Origin: Onstottus_B arcticum
GTDB taxonomy: Bacteria; Acidobacteriota; Blastocatellia; UBA7656
Direction of reading: 5' to 3'
Length of the DNA stretch: 64,000 nt
Assembly: GCA_038040485.1 (NCBI GenBank)
Contig: JBBPIE010000016.1
Span: 1-64,000, forward strand
The notes beneath the pieces were generated by a model. That model made no database searches, was not told the origin of the DNA, and saw only the letters and a program-made list of their open reading frames with translations. A program made the translations under genes and the position numbers. Positions 9,283-19,900 of this stretch are shown here, in pieces; the stretch's first letter is position 1; each line of letters opens with the position of its first letter.

Positions 9283-10074
9283 TCAGTGCCGCGACGCCGT
9301 GTGCGGCGCGCGATAACCGAGATGCCTGGAGATCTTCATTGCCGCGTCCTTGACCATCATCGCGATCTTCGAGAGCGATGCCCTGTTAACCTCGCCCGTC
9401 GTTCCGCTCACGCCGATGGCGGCTTGCACTCTTCCCAGCCCATCAAAGATAGGCGCCGCTACACACCTGGCGCCGAGGCTGTTCTCCTCGTCGTCAACCG
9501 CGTAGCCCCGCTCCCGCACCCGGCTCAACTCGCGAGTGAACTTGGACTGAAGAGTAATAGTCTTCGGGGTGCGCTTTTTGAGCCCGCGCTCCTTGAGGAT
9601 CGCCTGCACTTCGGATTCGGGCAGATATGCCGCAAGCGCTTTTCCCACGCTCGTGGAATTGACCTGCATGCGCCGGCCCACCCAGGTGTCCATCTTTACA
9701 AAGCCGGGCGATTCGACCTTCTCGACGTACACCGCCTCGCCGCGATCCATGACTGCCAGATGAGCGGTCAACCCGGTGCGCTTTACCAGCGAGTGGATTT
9801 CCGATATCGCTTCGTCGCGAAGCTCGACGCCGGTTTGAACCCCGCGGCCCAGCGCCAGCACCCGAAGCCCCAGCCTGTACCTGCCACCGTGATCGCGCTT
9901 CAGATAGCCGCATCGCTCGAGCGTCCGCAGAATGTAACTCGCCGAGCTTTTCGGAATCTCGACCCTGCGGCTTAGCTCGGAATTGGTCATGCCACCCGCG
10001 CGCTCAGCGACCGCCTCGAGAATCGCAAGCGCCCGTTCGACCGCAACTGACGATACGTCTTCCCTCTCCACCAT
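9283..10074 (-). CDS. IclR-family transcriptional regulator, probable glyoxylate-shunt regulator
   Basis: A 263-residue DNA-binding protein. Residues about 8-70 form a winged helix-turn-helix (ALAILEAVAERAGGMTNSEL, then IPKSSASYILRTLERCGYL). The IclR effector-binding domain follows (VYVEKVESPGFVKMDTWVG, NSTSVGKALAAYLPE, GYAVDDEENSLGARCVAAPI). ATG 10074 is preferred to an in-frame start 18 bases upstream because GGGGAGG lies 7 nt before it. It is transcribed divergently from malate synthase, and repeated operator-like sequences fill the region between. IclR itself represses the aceBA operon in enterobacteria, so an autoregulated regulator of the neighbouring shunt genes is the likely role. Confidence 0.92.
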   Translation of the reverse strand: MVEREDVSSVAVERALAILEAVAERAGGMTNSELSRRVEIPKSSASYILRTLERCGYLKRDHGGRYRLGLRVLALGRGVQTGVELRDEAISEIHSLVKRTGLTAHLAVMDRGEAVYVEKVESPGFVKMDTWVGRRMQVNSTSVGKALAAYLPESEVQAILKERGLKKRTPKTITLQSKFTRELSRVRERGYAVDDEENSLGARCVAAPIFDGLGRVQAAIGVSGTTGEVNRASLSKIAMMVKDAAMKISRHLGYRAPHTASRH

Positions 10075-10150
10075 GAGCAAACCTCCCCGCATCGACCGTC
10101 GATTCTAACGCATCACACACCCATCACCCCAAGCCAAGATGCAGAATTTG

Positions 10151-10248
10151 TGTTCGACATATTGAACAGCAGCTAATATTAGCTGGACATCAATTCAGTT
10201 GTCGCGTACAGTCCGGGATACTGAATGATAGTTCGGGATGTTGAACAG
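10151..10248. promoter_or_regulatory. Three operator-like sites between iclR-type gene and malate synthase
   Basis: TGTTCGACATATTGAACAG (10151-10169) and AGTTCGGGATGTTGAACAG (10230-10248) share the pattern GTTCGNNATNTTGAACAG, an inverted repeat GTTC-N8-GAAC. A weaker copy, AGTCCGGGATACTGAAT, lies at 10210-10226, 20 bp from the second. Between them AGCTAATATTAGCT (10171-10184) is a perfect 14-bp palindrome. Repeated dyads in a divergent promoter region next to an IclR-type gene are the expected layout for its binding sites. Confidence 0.55.
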
Positions 10249-10349
10249 CCTGGAAGAGAGTTCTTCCGGGTCGGGTAAGGTGTGTTCAGTTGTGTGCAGG
10301 AATAGATGTTCTTGCATCCGGCATTCTTGCTTTTGGGAGTTTGTATTTG

Positions 10350-11939
10350 ATGGCTGATCCAAGACTCAATCGGGCGCCAATCGACCCGCGCATCAACTCT
10401 GCGCCTGCGGGTTTCGATCCACGGAAAGATCTCCCGGTCGGGTTCTGGGAATTCCTGCTGCCGCTTCATCAGAGGTTCACGCCTCGGCAGCAGGAGTTGA
10501 TTGAAAAGCGCCGGGTCGGGCTGCTCGCCGCGCACGCCGGGTCTCTACCTGATCACCTTCCGCCATCGGAGGCCAACGCAAGCGAGTGGCGGATCGCGCT
10601 CCCCGCATGGTGCGCAGATCAACGCAACCAGATGACCGGGCCCGCCGACGACGCTGAGCTTGTGGTCAAGATGCTCAACTCGGGCGCGCCCGGAGTGATG
10701 CTGGATCTCGAAGATTCGATTGCCAACCACTGGCCCAACCTTGTGCAGGGAATTGCCAATTGCCTCAACGCTCTCGACGGCTCGCTGACCTATCGCGACT
10801 CAAAGCGCAACCAGGCCGCAGGTATCAAGGAAAGCGGCACCGTCATCTTTGTCAGGCCACGCGGATTGCACTTGAATCAAGCTGGCCTGCTAGACAATAG
10901 AAGCGAGCTGATGTCGGCGTCCTTGTTTGACGCAGCGTTGATCGCTTATCAGATCGAGCCATCGAGGCTCAAGCATCCCTTGTCCTTCTATATCCCGAAG
11001 TCCGAATCCGCCGAAGAAGCTCTTTGGTGGCGCGATCTGTTTCGCGCTCTCGCCGAGGCAAAGGGTCTTCCGGCTGATTACATCAAGTGCATGGCGCTGG
11101 TCGAGTCGCACCCGCTCGCGTTTCAAACCGAAGAGTTTGTTTACAACCTCAAAGAGCACATCCTCGGATTGAATCTCGGCCGCTGGGACTACATGGCGAG
11201 CCTGATTCACTTCAACCTGAAGAATCCGGAATGGGTCCTACCCGATCGCAACACGATCCCGCACGACGTCGCGTTCTTTCAGCGGCTTCGCGAGTTGCTG
11301 GTCGAGACCTGCCACAAGCGAGGCATCCTGGCGATAGGCGGAATGACCGCGCTCTATCCCAGCCGCGCCGATGCCGAGCTCAACGCGCGCGCATTGAAGG
11401 TGCTCGCCGAAGACAAGCGCAACGAAGCCGGTTGTCTGATGGACGGCGCGTGGACCGGGCATCCAGATCAAAACGAAGTCGCCGTTAGCCAGTTCCCAGC
11501 GCCGAATCAAATTCAGTCGCGCAACTCAGCGGTCGAACGCCACCCGAACCTGCGGCCTGTCCCGACCGGAGTAGGAAAGCGAACGCTAGCCGGAACGCGA
11601 GCCGCGATACGCACCGTTATTCGCTATCGCAACGGCGTGCTCAACGGCAAAGGCGCGAGTCTTCTGGACGGATACATGGAAGATTTGGCCACCGATCGAA
11701 TCTATCGCTTGATGATTGCTCAGCGAATCACTCATCGGGATGCAGTCAAGATCTTGGACGATGCAGGACGCGACACCCCCCACACTCCCGAGTTGATCAC
11801 GGAGTTATTTGATCAGGAGCTGAGCCGGATCATCCGCGAGTTGCCGCCGGGAACGCCTGGCTCGGTCGCAGAAAAGTTCACTCTGGCTCGCGAGATCAGC
11901 GAAGAGATGATCACACGCGGCGAGTTTGATCCGGTCTAG
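10350..11939 (+). CDS. aceB: Malate synthase
   Basis: A 529-residue enzyme that condenses glyoxylate with acetyl-CoA to malate, the second step of the glyoxylate shunt. GVMLDLEDSIANHWPN gives the conserved LDLEDS metal-site region. The Arg in VRPRGLHL, NLGRWDYMASL, AGCLMDGAWTGHPD and the catalytic Asp region LLDGYMEDLATDRIYR all lie in family order. The length is typical of the A isoform. The region usually TVLIET reads MALVES, so it is somewhat divergent. ATG 10350 follows GGGAG by 8 nt; the open frame begins 20 codons earlier without support. Isocitrate lyase follows after 91 bp. Confidence 0.93.
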   Translation: MADPRLNRAPIDPRINSAPAGFDPRKDLPVGFWEFLLPLHQRFTPRQQELIEKRRVGLLAAHAGSLPDHLPPSEANASEWRIALPAWCADQRNQMTGPADDAELVVKMLNSGAPGVMLDLEDSIANHWPNLVQGIANCLNALDGSLTYRDSKRNQAAGIKESGTVIFVRPRGLHLNQAGLLDNRSELMSASLFDAALIAYQIEPSRLKHPLSFYIPKSESAEEALWWRDLFRALAEAKGLPADYIKCMALVESHPLAFQTEEFVYNLKEHILGLNLGRWDYMASLIHFNLKNPEWVLPDRNTIPHDVAFFQRLRELLVETCHKRGILAIGGMTALYPSRADAELNARALKVLAEDKRNEAGCLMDGAWTGHPDQNEVAVSQFPAPNQIQSRNSAVERHPNLRPVPTGVGKRTLAGTRAAIRTVIRYRNGVLNGKGASLLDGYMEDLATDRIYRLMIAQRITHRDAVKILDDAGRDTPHTPELITELFDQELSRIIRELPPGTPGSVAEKFTLAREISEEMITRGEFDPV

Positions 11940-12030
11940 GATGCGCCGGTGACGGCGTTGCGGTTTTGAAGCTGCGGCACTTTCGTCCGGTCTGTCCGAA
12001 TTCTAACTTCTCAGATAAGGAGACAATCCG

Positions 12031-13317
12031 ATGCATACAGGTCACGCACTCGAGATAGCACAGCAGTGGGCTTCCGACGAACGATGGGCCGGCACCGCCC
12101 GCACCTACACGGCTCAGGATGTTGTGAAGCTGCGAGGCTCGATTCAAGTCAAGCACACGCTTGCCGAATTCGGGGCCGAGCGATTGTGGGATCTCTTGCA
12201 CTCGGAGTCTTACGTCCCGGCGCTCGGAGCCATGACCGGCGGGCAGGCCGTCCAGCAAGTCCAAGCCGGCCTGCAAGCCATCTACGTCAGCGGCTGGCAA
12301 GTCGCCGCCGACGCGAACGGCGCCGGCCAGACTTATCCTGATCAGAGCCTCTATCCGGTGGACAGCGTCCCGAGTCTCGTCGCGCGAATCAACAACGCCT
12401 TTCGGCGCGCCGATCAGATTCAGCACGCCGAAGGGAAAGAAGGACCGCACTGGTTCGCGCCGATCATCGCCGACGCCGAGGCGGGCTTTGGCGGGTCGCT
12501 CAACGCGTTCGAGCTTATGAAAGCGATGATCGAAGCGGGCGCCGCGGCCGTGCACTTCGAAGACCAACTCGCTTCCGCAAAGAAGTGCGGCCATCTCGGC
12601 GGCAAAGTACTCGTACCAACCGGTGAGTTCATCCAGAAGCTCGTCGCGGCGCGCTTGGCAGCCGACGTTTCCGGCGTCCCGACTGTCTTGATCGCTCGCA
12701 CCGACGCGAATGCGGCAACCTTGCTGACGAGTGATATCGATCCGCGCGACCGTCAGTTCCTGACTGGCGAGCGAACAGTCGAGGGTTTCTTCGGCGTGCG
12801 AGGCGGTATTCAATCGGCGATCGCGCGTGCGATCGCTTACGCGCCGTACGCCGACATGATCTGGTGCGAGACCTCGGAGCCAAACCTCGACGAAGCTCGC
12901 GCGTTCGCCCGAGCGGTGCACGCCGAACATCCGGGCAAGCTGCTGGCTTACAACTGCTCGCCTTCCTTTAATTGGAAAAAGAAGCTCAACCGCGAAACGA
13001 TCGCGAGCTTTCAGCAGGAGCTGGCAGCGATGGGCTACAAGTTTCAGTTCGTTACCCTGGCAGGGTTCCACTCGATGAACCTGGGCATGTTCGAGCTTGC
13101 CATGCTCTACAAAGAGACCGGCATGTCGGCCTATTCGAATTTACAGCAAGCCGAGTTTGCCTACGAAGCGCAGGGATATCACGCGATCAAACATCAGAGC
13201 TTTGTCGGGACCGGTTATTTCGACTCAGTCGCCCAGACGATCGCCGGCGGCGCCCTGTCTACCGGCGCCTTGAAGGGCTCTACTGAAGAAGAGCAGTTCG
13301 AAGAGAACGCCGCTTGA
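12031..13317 (+). CDS. aceA: Isocitrate lyase
   Basis: A 428-residue enzyme that splits isocitrate into succinate and glyoxylate. The signature KKCGHLGGKVLVPT with the catalytic Cys is intact, as are PIIADAEAGFGG (metal site), VLIARTDANAATLL, YADMIWCETSEP and YNCSPSFNWKKK. An AAGGAG ribosome binding site sits 8 nt before the ATG. With malate synthase just upstream it forms a complete glyoxylate bypass, allowing growth on acetate or fatty acids. It is probably in one operon with aceB under the divergent IclR-type regulator; the hairpin just downstream may end the transcript. Confidence 0.97.
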   Translation: MHTGHALEIAQQWASDERWAGTARTYTAQDVVKLRGSIQVKHTLAEFGAERLWDLLHSESYVPALGAMTGGQAVQQVQAGLQAIYVSGWQVAADANGAGQTYPDQSLYPVDSVPSLVARINNAFRRADQIQHAEGKEGPHWFAPIIADAEAGFGGSLNAFELMKAMIEAGAAAVHFEDQLASAKKCGHLGGKVLVPTGEFIQKLVAARLAADVSGVPTVLIARTDANAATLLTSDIDPRDRQFLTGERTVEGFFGVRGGIQSAIARAIAYAPYADMIWCETSEPNLDEARAFARAVHAEHPGKLLAYNCSPSFNWKKKLNRETIASFQQELAAMGYKFQFVTLAGFHSMNLGMFELAMLYKETGMSAYSNLQQAEFAYEAQGYHAIKHQSFVGTGYFDSVAQTIAGGALSTGALKGSTEEEQFEENAA

Positions 13318-13349
13318 AGTTTTAGCGTCCCCGTTTCACACAGAGCGCG

Positions 13350-13389
13350 AAGTCCGCAAAGACAACTGATCCCACGTCTTTGCGGACTT
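13350..13389 (+). terminator. Hairpin after aceA, terminator candidate
   Basis: AAGTCCGCAAAGAC (13350-13363) pairs perfectly with GTCTTTGCGGACTT (13376-13389) around a 12-base loop; flanking bases extend the stem imperfectly. There is no clean T-run, so it may be a word-repeat palindrome of the kind found elsewhere in the window that also works as a terminator. Confidence 0.4.
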
Positions 13390-13498
13390 TGTGTTTGCGC
13401 GTTACCCTCGCTCTTCCAATTCAGCCTTCGCTTGCCCGCACCCTTCCGTTCGACTAAGATGCTCGCACTCCGCAACCGGCCGGAAGGAGACCTTCGCG

Positions 13499-14995
13499 AT
13501 GAACGTGCTTCTGCTATCGATGCCCGATTCGTTCGAGCACATGCCCACACTCGCAGTCCGAATGCCTAACGGCGCGCTCAGCTCGCTGGCCGGCAACGTC
13601 GATCCGCATCACAACGTCGCGGTGGCCGACCTCGTGCTCGTGCAAGACCGCGTGCGTGAGACGGTCGAGCGGCTCGTCGCCGAACACAAACCCGACGTCG
13701 TCGGTTTGTCGGTTATGACCTTTCAGCGAAAGACCGCCTTCAAGATCATCGAGCTGATTCGCGCGCTTCGGCCCGGCGTTCGAGTAGCCGTGGGCGGCTA
13801 CGACCCAAGCCTCGATGCCCAGGCTTATCAGGACAATTCTCACGGTGTCGTTGACTTCATCGTGCGCGGCGAAGGCGATCTCACCTTTCGCGAGCTTCTG
13901 CGCGCGATTGAAAACGAAGCGGGCTTCGATCACATCACCGGGCTCTCTTATCGAAGCGGCGACCGCTTCTATCATAATGCGGACCGCGGAGTGAACAGCT
14001 TGGACTCGGGCGAGATCAAGCCGCCCAATCGCGACGCGCGAGTGCTTGACGGCTATACGTTCCTGGGCAGGCAAGTCGACGTGATCGAAACATCGCGGGG
14101 ATGCACCTTCGACTGCAGCTTCTGCTCGATCATCGAGATGCGCGGACGGAACTTCTTCACCTACACCTTTGATCGCGTGATAGCCGACATTCGAGACGCG
14201 CACGACCGAGGCACGCGCGCAATCTTTATCGTAGACGACAACGTCGTTCTGAACGTGAAACGCTTCGAAGCGCTTTGCCAGGCGATCATCGACGCAGGCC
14301 TGAACGATATTGATTACACCGTTCAGGCGATGACTTCAGCGATAGCAAACCACGGCGAAACTCTCGCGCCGCTCATGCGCAAGGCGGGCTTTCGATATGT
14401 GTTCCTGGGAATCGAGAACATCCTCGAAGATGATCTCCAGTTCCTGAAAGCCAGCTCGAAAAACACCAAACGCGAGAACGGACAAAAGGCAGGCAACGCT
14501 GCGATCAAAGCCATCGACTACATTCACAAGAACAAGATGTACGTCGTAGGCGGTTTGATTGTCGGCAACCCCGACGACACGCGCGAGTCGATTCAGACGA
14601 ACCTCGAATTCGCGAAGAAGTACATCGACTGGCCGTACATCCAGCACCCGACGCCTTATCCTCGCACGCCGATGACCAAAGACTTTCGCGACCGCGGGTT
14701 GATCATCAACGAACGGCTCGACGAGTACGACGGAACTACGGCGGTTGTGAAGACCGAGCACGTGTCGGCTGAAGAAGCCGAGTATATGAGATGGAAAGCC
14801 GAGCGCTGGATGAAGGTCAAACACATGCCTGTGGCGTTCGCTCACAATCCCGGGTTTGTCCTTCGGCGAGCGCACAAGATGGCCGCTCACACGTTTCGAG
14901 GAGCAACGCTCAAGACGTTTCTCGGATTGGAAGATGAACACAAAGCCTTCGAGCGCTATCGCGAGATTCGCAAAGCAGAACGCGCGTACATCTAA
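13499..14995 (+). CDS. Cobalamin-binding radical SAM protein
   Basis: A 498-residue protein. The N-terminal about 150 residues resemble a B12-binding Rossmann domain (MNVLLLSMPD, then VVGLSVMTFQRKTAFKIIEL, VAVGGYDPSL, FIVRGEGDLTF). The radical SAM core has SRGCTFDCSFCSIIEMRG, with iron-sulfur ligands Cys202, Cys206 and Cys209. IFIVDDNVV and FRYVFLGIENI follow in the usual barrel positions. GGAAGGAG precedes ATG 13499; the open frame extends 36 codons further upstream without support. Relatives include BchE, HpnP and HpnJ, so methylation or ring chemistry on a lipid or pigment is possible, but no neighbour points to a pathway. Confidence 0.88.
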   Translation: MNVLLLSMPDSFEHMPTLAVRMPNGALSSLAGNVDPHHNVAVADLVLVQDRVRETVERLVAEHKPDVVGLSVMTFQRKTAFKIIELIRALRPGVRVAVGGYDPSLDAQAYQDNSHGVVDFIVRGEGDLTFRELLRAIENEAGFDHITGLSYRSGDRFYHNADRGVNSLDSGEIKPPNRDARVLDGYTFLGRQVDVIETSRGCTFDCSFCSIIEMRGRNFFTYTFDRVIADIRDAHDRGTRAIFIVDDNVVLNVKRFEALCQAIIDAGLNDIDYTVQAMTSAIANHGETLAPLMRKAGFRYVFLGIENILEDDLQFLKASSKNTKRENGQKAGNAAIKAIDYIHKNKMYVVGGLIVGNPDDTRESIQTNLEFAKKYIDWPYIQHPTPYPRTPMTKDFRDRGLIINERLDEYDGTTAVVKTEHVSAEEAEYMRWKAERWMKVKHMPVAFAHNPGFVLRRAHKMAAHTFRGATLKTFLGLEDEHKAFERYREIRKAERAYI

Positions 14996-15099
14996 GCTCG
15001 GCCCAGTTGCGAGGAAATCCCACGCTTATGTCTCGGCTTGAACCTTCCCGCGATTTATCTGTCTGGTAGTAACGTGTAACTTTGACCTGGAGTTTTCCG

Positions 15100-16557
15100 A
15101 TGGCGAAAACGGGACGCAACGAGCCGTGTCCGTGTGGCAGCGGAAAGAAGCATAAGCGTTGCTGCTACGGCAAAACGGCTCTAGCGTTCATACCAGAGGA
15201 TGCCTGGAAGCAAGACCCCGAGTGGTACAAGATTCGATTGACTGAGGCCGAGGCGATCGAAGGGATTTTCGGCTTCGGAGTTAGACAGTATGGTGACAAT
15301 TTTCTAAAAGAAGCGATGGCGGAGTTCACCCTGTGGGGCGACTACCCGTTCGAACAGCGGTATGGCGATTCCATTTTCGTTCCGTGGGCGGCATTCAACT
15401 GGATTCCTGAAATCGATGAGATTGAATCCGAACAATCGCTTGGTCTCGACTATCTTGATGAGCAGGCCGAACGGCTTGATGACTATCAACAGAGGTTCAT
15501 CCGCGCCGCTTGCTCTCAGCCGTTCAGTTTCTTTTCAGTCACCGATGTGGTCGATGGAAAGAGCCTGGCCCTTCGCGACGTCTTTCTGGATCGAGCGTTC
15601 ACGATAAAGGAAGCACAGGCATCGCGAACACTCAGACGCGGCGATATTATCTTCGCTCGGGTTGTGCCGTTGGACGGCCAGGCGGTCGTCGTGGGTATGG
15701 CGCCGATCGCGCTTCCGCCAAGAGACCTCTCGTGGTTATTGGATGTTCGCGATGACATCAAAAAGGAGATGCGAAGTGAACGTCTCAAGTTGAACCCGGA
15801 GAACCTGCACGGATGGGATCTCGAGATGCGAGGCGCTTATTTCAGCGCTGTCGAGTTCCTGGCTAATCCACCTCGTCCCACATTGCAAAACACCGATGGA
15901 GACCCGATCAGCTTTGTGAAACTCGATTATGAAATCAACTGTTCCCCCCAAGAGGCGTTCGACGGTCTGCGATCCCTGGCACTCTATCAAGAGGGCATTC
16001 CGGCGGATGCGATTCTCGACGAGAACGGGAACCTCGTTGAGGCAACCATCGACTGGGCCAGGAAGGGTAACAAGAAACATAAGTACTGGGACAACACAAT
16101 TCTGGGCACGCTGACGATCAAGAGCGAGACTCTGACTGCGGAGGTCAACTCCGAAAAGCGGGCGAAGAAGATTCAGTCCGAGATCGCAAAGAGGCTTGGG
16201 TCGAAGGCAGTCTTCAAGGGAGCTGTTCGTGAATCCGTAGACGCCAAGCTCAAAGAGGCGACGGTTCAGTCAGGCACTCCGGCCTTCGAGGAAGCTCGAC
16301 GCAAGCAGCAGGAATTCGAGTCGCTCCCAGAAGTCCAGGCAGTCGTCAAGGCGCAAATGCACGCTCACTGGGAGGGATGGTACAACGAGCGAATACCAGC
16401 GCTTCAGAACAAGACTCCGCTCGAGGCGGCGCGGACAAAGGCCGGCCGCGAACGACTCGAAGCGCTGCTCCTCGATTTCGAACGAAGAAATGAGGAAGCT
16501 TCACAGCCTCATCTGCGAGTTGACCTAAAAGCCATGCGCAAGAAGCTCGGTTTGTGA
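15100..16557 (+). CDS. SEC-C motif protein of unknown function
   Basis: A 485-residue protein beginning with a SEC-C zinc motif, GRNEPCPCGSGKKHKRCC, the module also found at the C terminus of SecA. The rest is unrecognised and mostly hydrophilic and mixed alpha/beta. The last about 130 residues are charged and probably helical (EEARRKQQEFESLPEVQAVV). ATG 15100 is chosen because it sits directly before the zinc motif and follows GGAG; the open frame begins six codons earlier. SEC-C proteins of this size are common and uncharacterised; protein or nucleic-acid binding through the zinc knuckle is the usual guess. Confidence 0.82.
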   Translation: MAKTGRNEPCPCGSGKKHKRCCYGKTALAFIPEDAWKQDPEWYKIRLTEAEAIEGIFGFGVRQYGDNFLKEAMAEFTLWGDYPFEQRYGDSIFVPWAAFNWIPEIDEIESEQSLGLDYLDEQAERLDDYQQRFIRAACSQPFSFFSVTDVVDGKSLALRDVFLDRAFTIKEAQASRTLRRGDIIFARVVPLDGQAVVVGMAPIALPPRDLSWLLDVRDDIKKEMRSERLKLNPENLHGWDLEMRGAYFSAVEFLANPPRPTLQNTDGDPISFVKLDYEINCSPQEAFDGLRSLALYQEGIPADAILDENGNLVEATIDWARKGNKKHKYWDNTILGTLTIKSETLTAEVNSEKRAKKIQSEIAKRLGSKAVFKGAVRESVDAKLKEATVQSGTPAFEEARRKQQEFESLPEVQAVVKAQMHAHWEGWYNERIPALQNKTPLEAARTKAGRERLEALLLDFERRNEEASQPHLRVDLKAMRKKLGL

Positions 16558-16583
16558 GCGTAACCCGCCAGTGACATGGCCTG

Positions 16584-16837
16584 GATCGCGGCCGCGTAGC
16601 GGTCACCTATCGATAGCTACGGATTGGACAAGCCCATCGCGGCCGCGTAGCGGTTACCTGTCGATAGCTACAGAGTGAACAAGCCCATCGCGGCCGCGTA
16701 GCGGTTACCTGTCGATAGCTTCGCGTTGAATATGATGGCGCCGCAACGATCGTGGTTCCGATCGACAGGTAACCGCTACGCGGCCCAGCGTGCTCATTAG
16801 CCCTCGATCTATCGATAGGTAGCCGCTACGCGGCCGC
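16584..16837. repeat. GGCCGCGTAGCGG repeat cluster: three direct and two inverted copies
   Basis: Three direct copies of a 51-52-bp unit with core GGCCGCGTAGCGGTTACC followed by TRTCGATAG start at 16584, 16636 and 16687. Two inverted copies (ATCGACAGGTAACCGC near 16761 and ATCGATAGGTAGCCGC near 16811) complete the cluster, so the region can fold into alternative hairpins. A related cluster lies at 42313-42511, making this a dispersed family. No open frame crosses it convincingly. Confidence 0.88.
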
Positions 16838-16991
16838 ATCAAACCAACCGAAGTTAATGGTAGGCGCACCTTAGTTGCGCCTCCCGTTATGCCAAGTGAG
16901 TCTCCTTTTCGTAAGATAACATCTCAGTTACAATGCGTTCGGCTCGCCTCGCCGTAGTATTGCGCACGGAACACCTGCGATCGGATTTGCA

Positions 16992-19900
16992 ATGTCCAAC
17001 GCTACTAATCCCCGCCGTTTTACCATCGCCCTCTCGTTTCCGGGCGAGCATCGCGACTTTGTGGCAAAAGTAGCCGGGCATCTCGCGGCGACTTACGGTG
17101 AAGGCGGGGTGCTGTACGACAAATACCACGATGCCGAGTTCGCCCGTGTGGACCTGGATATCTATCTTCCCAACCTTTACCGCACAGAGTCGGAACTCCT
17201 CGTTGTCTTTCTCTGCGCTGAATACGCCGCCAAGCGTTGGTGCAATCTGGAATGGAGATACATTAGACAGTTGATTGCCACTCTGGAAGCCGAGCGCATC
17301 ATGCTTCTCAGCTTTGGCGACCCCGGTGACTTATCGCAACTCGGGATTCTCCCCGGGGACGGCTACATCGACATCGGCGCTCAGTCCGCCGAAGTGATCG
17401 CGGAGAAAATACGCAAGCGCCTCAACCTGAACCAAGGCATCACGCCACCGGCAGCCCGATACGCTCCAGCCACCGACATCTCCCGCATCGTCAAATACGC
17501 CCCGGCTGAACTCATCGGGCGCGAAGCCGAGACCGCGCTTCTCAACGACGCGTGGGCCAAAGTCCGCCGCGCTGAGTCACCGCGTCCGCACATCCTCACC
17601 TTCGTTGCGCTCGGCGGCGAGGGGAAGACTTCCCTTGTCGCGAAGTGGGCTGCCGACCTCGCCTATCAAGACTGGCCGGGGTGCGATGCGGTGTTCGCAT
17701 GGTCGTTCTACAGCCAGGGCACGCGCGATCAAGTAGCCGCCTCGTCCGACCTGTTCCTCAAGGAAGCGCTCAATTTCTTCGGAGACGATGACGACAGAGA
17801 ATTCGCCGCCAGCAACGCTGGGGCTTTCGAGAAGGGGCAGCGGCTCGCTCGCATCGTCGGCGAACGGCGGGCGCTGCTCATCCTCGATGGGTTGGAGCCG
17901 TTGCAATACGCACCCACCTCGCCCACGCCCGGCGAACTCAAGGACCAGGGGATTGCCGCGCTGCTCAAAGGGCTGGCCACCAACAGCCACGGCCTGTGCG
18001 CCGTCACCACGCGGTATGCGCTCCCCGACCTGCGCGCCTTTATCGGCAAGACCGTTCATGAAGAAAAGCTCATGCGCCTTTCCACGGACGCGGGCGTAGC
18101 GCTGCTCCAGTCGTTAGGCGTGAACGGTAGCTTACGGAAAACCATTCCGAGCGCCGATGGGCGGACGCTTTGGAATGAGTACGAGAAACTCGTCGAAGAT
18201 GTGAAAGGCCATGCGCTCACCTTGAACTTGCTGGGCACTTACCTGAGCGACGCACACGCCGGAGACATCCGCCGGCGCGACCTGGTTAAACTGGAAGAAG
18301 CAGACGCCGAAGAGCAGGCGGGCCACGCGTTCCGCGTGATGGATGCGTATGTGCAGTCGTTCGAGATCGGCGGCAAAACAGCGAACGACAAAGCAAAAGG
18401 CCAACGTGCACTCGCGCTGCTAAAGTTGCTCGGCCTGTTCGACCGTCCCGCCACGGCGGATTTGCTGAACGCCTTGTGGCAGCCCCCGGCCATTGCCGGA
18501 TTGAGTGAACCGCTTATTGGCCTAAGCGAGGCGCAGCGGAACCTGTCCCTCAAGAGATTGGAAGACGCAAAGCTGCTGACGGTGAACCGTTCGGAAGGCT
18601 CCGGCGAACTCATCGCACTCGACGCGCATCCGCTGCTTCGCGAATACTTCGCTCGTCGCGTGCGCCACGAGCAGCCCGAAGCCTGGCGTGCCGCTCATCG
18701 GCGGCTTTACGAACACCTCTGCGCGACCACGAACGAAGGCGATGAGCCGACGCTCGAAGACCTCCAACCGCTCTACCAAGCCGTGGCCCACGGCTGCCAG
18801 GCGGGGTTGCAGCAGGAGGCGTGTGACAAAGTGTTTTTTGCACGCATCCAGAGAGGAAACGACAACTACTCATGGAAGAAACTCGGCGCGTTCGGTTCCG
18901 ACTTGGGTGCCATCGCCTGCTTCTTTGAGACTGCTTGGAGCCGCGTGTCGTCCTCCCTCACGGACGCAGACCAAGCTTGGTCTTTGGGTAAATCCGCGAT
19001 CTTCCTGCGCGCCATGGGCCGGCTGATCGAGGCCCTCGAGCCGATGCGGGCTGGGCTGGAGATGGCCGCCAAGCAGAAGGATTGGATCAACGCCGCGTGG
19101 AGCGCCAACAACCTGAGCGAGCTGGAGCTGACGCTGGGCGAGGTGGCCGGGGCGGTAGGCGACGCCGAGCAGTCCGTGACTTACGCCGACCGCAGCGGCG
19201 ATACGTTTGTGCGGATGGCATTTCGCACGACCCATGCCGACGCCTTGCACCGGGCGGGCCGCCGGGCCGAGGCGGAGACGCGCTTCCGCGAGGCCGAGCA
19301 GATGCAGGCCGAATGGCAGTCCGACTACCCGCTGCTGTATTCGGTTCAGGGCTTCGAGTATTGCGACCTGCTCTTGACCGAGGCGGAGCGTGACGCGTGG
19401 CAGATGGGGATTGCAGAACGCGGAACGCGGAATGCGGAATTGATTCAATCCTGCCGCGCCGTCTCCGCGCGCGCGGCGCAGACGCTCAAGTGGGTGACCG
19501 AAGGCAAGCTCGGCCTCCTCACTATCGCCCTTGACCACCTCACCCTGGGTCGCGCCGCGCTCTCCGCGGCGATTCTGGAATCCCCTGATTCCGCATTCCA
19601 AATTCCAAATTCCGAATTGGATCTCGCCGTGTCCGGCCTCCGCCGCGCCGGCCAGCAGTTCATGCTCGTGCTCGGCCTCCTCACTCGCGCCTGGCTGCGG
19701 AGTCTCACCGGCGCGCGCACCGGCTCCGATAGCGCGCAGAGCGACCTAGACGAAGCTTGGGAAATCGCCGAGCGCGGCTCCATGCGATTGCACATGGCGG
19801 ATATTCATCTGTACCGGGCGCGGCTCTTCGGAATGCGGATTTCGGATTGCGGATCGCGGAATGAAGAGGCGGAAGGCGGATTGCGGAATGAGGAGGAACG

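Noticed and set aside
11911..13071. 386-residue open frame on the minus strand
   Set aside because: It lies opposite isocitrate lyase and the 3' end of malate synthase, which have full family motifs.
16584..16837. CRISPR array
   Set aside because: Direct and inverted copies are mixed and the sequence between cores is also repeated.
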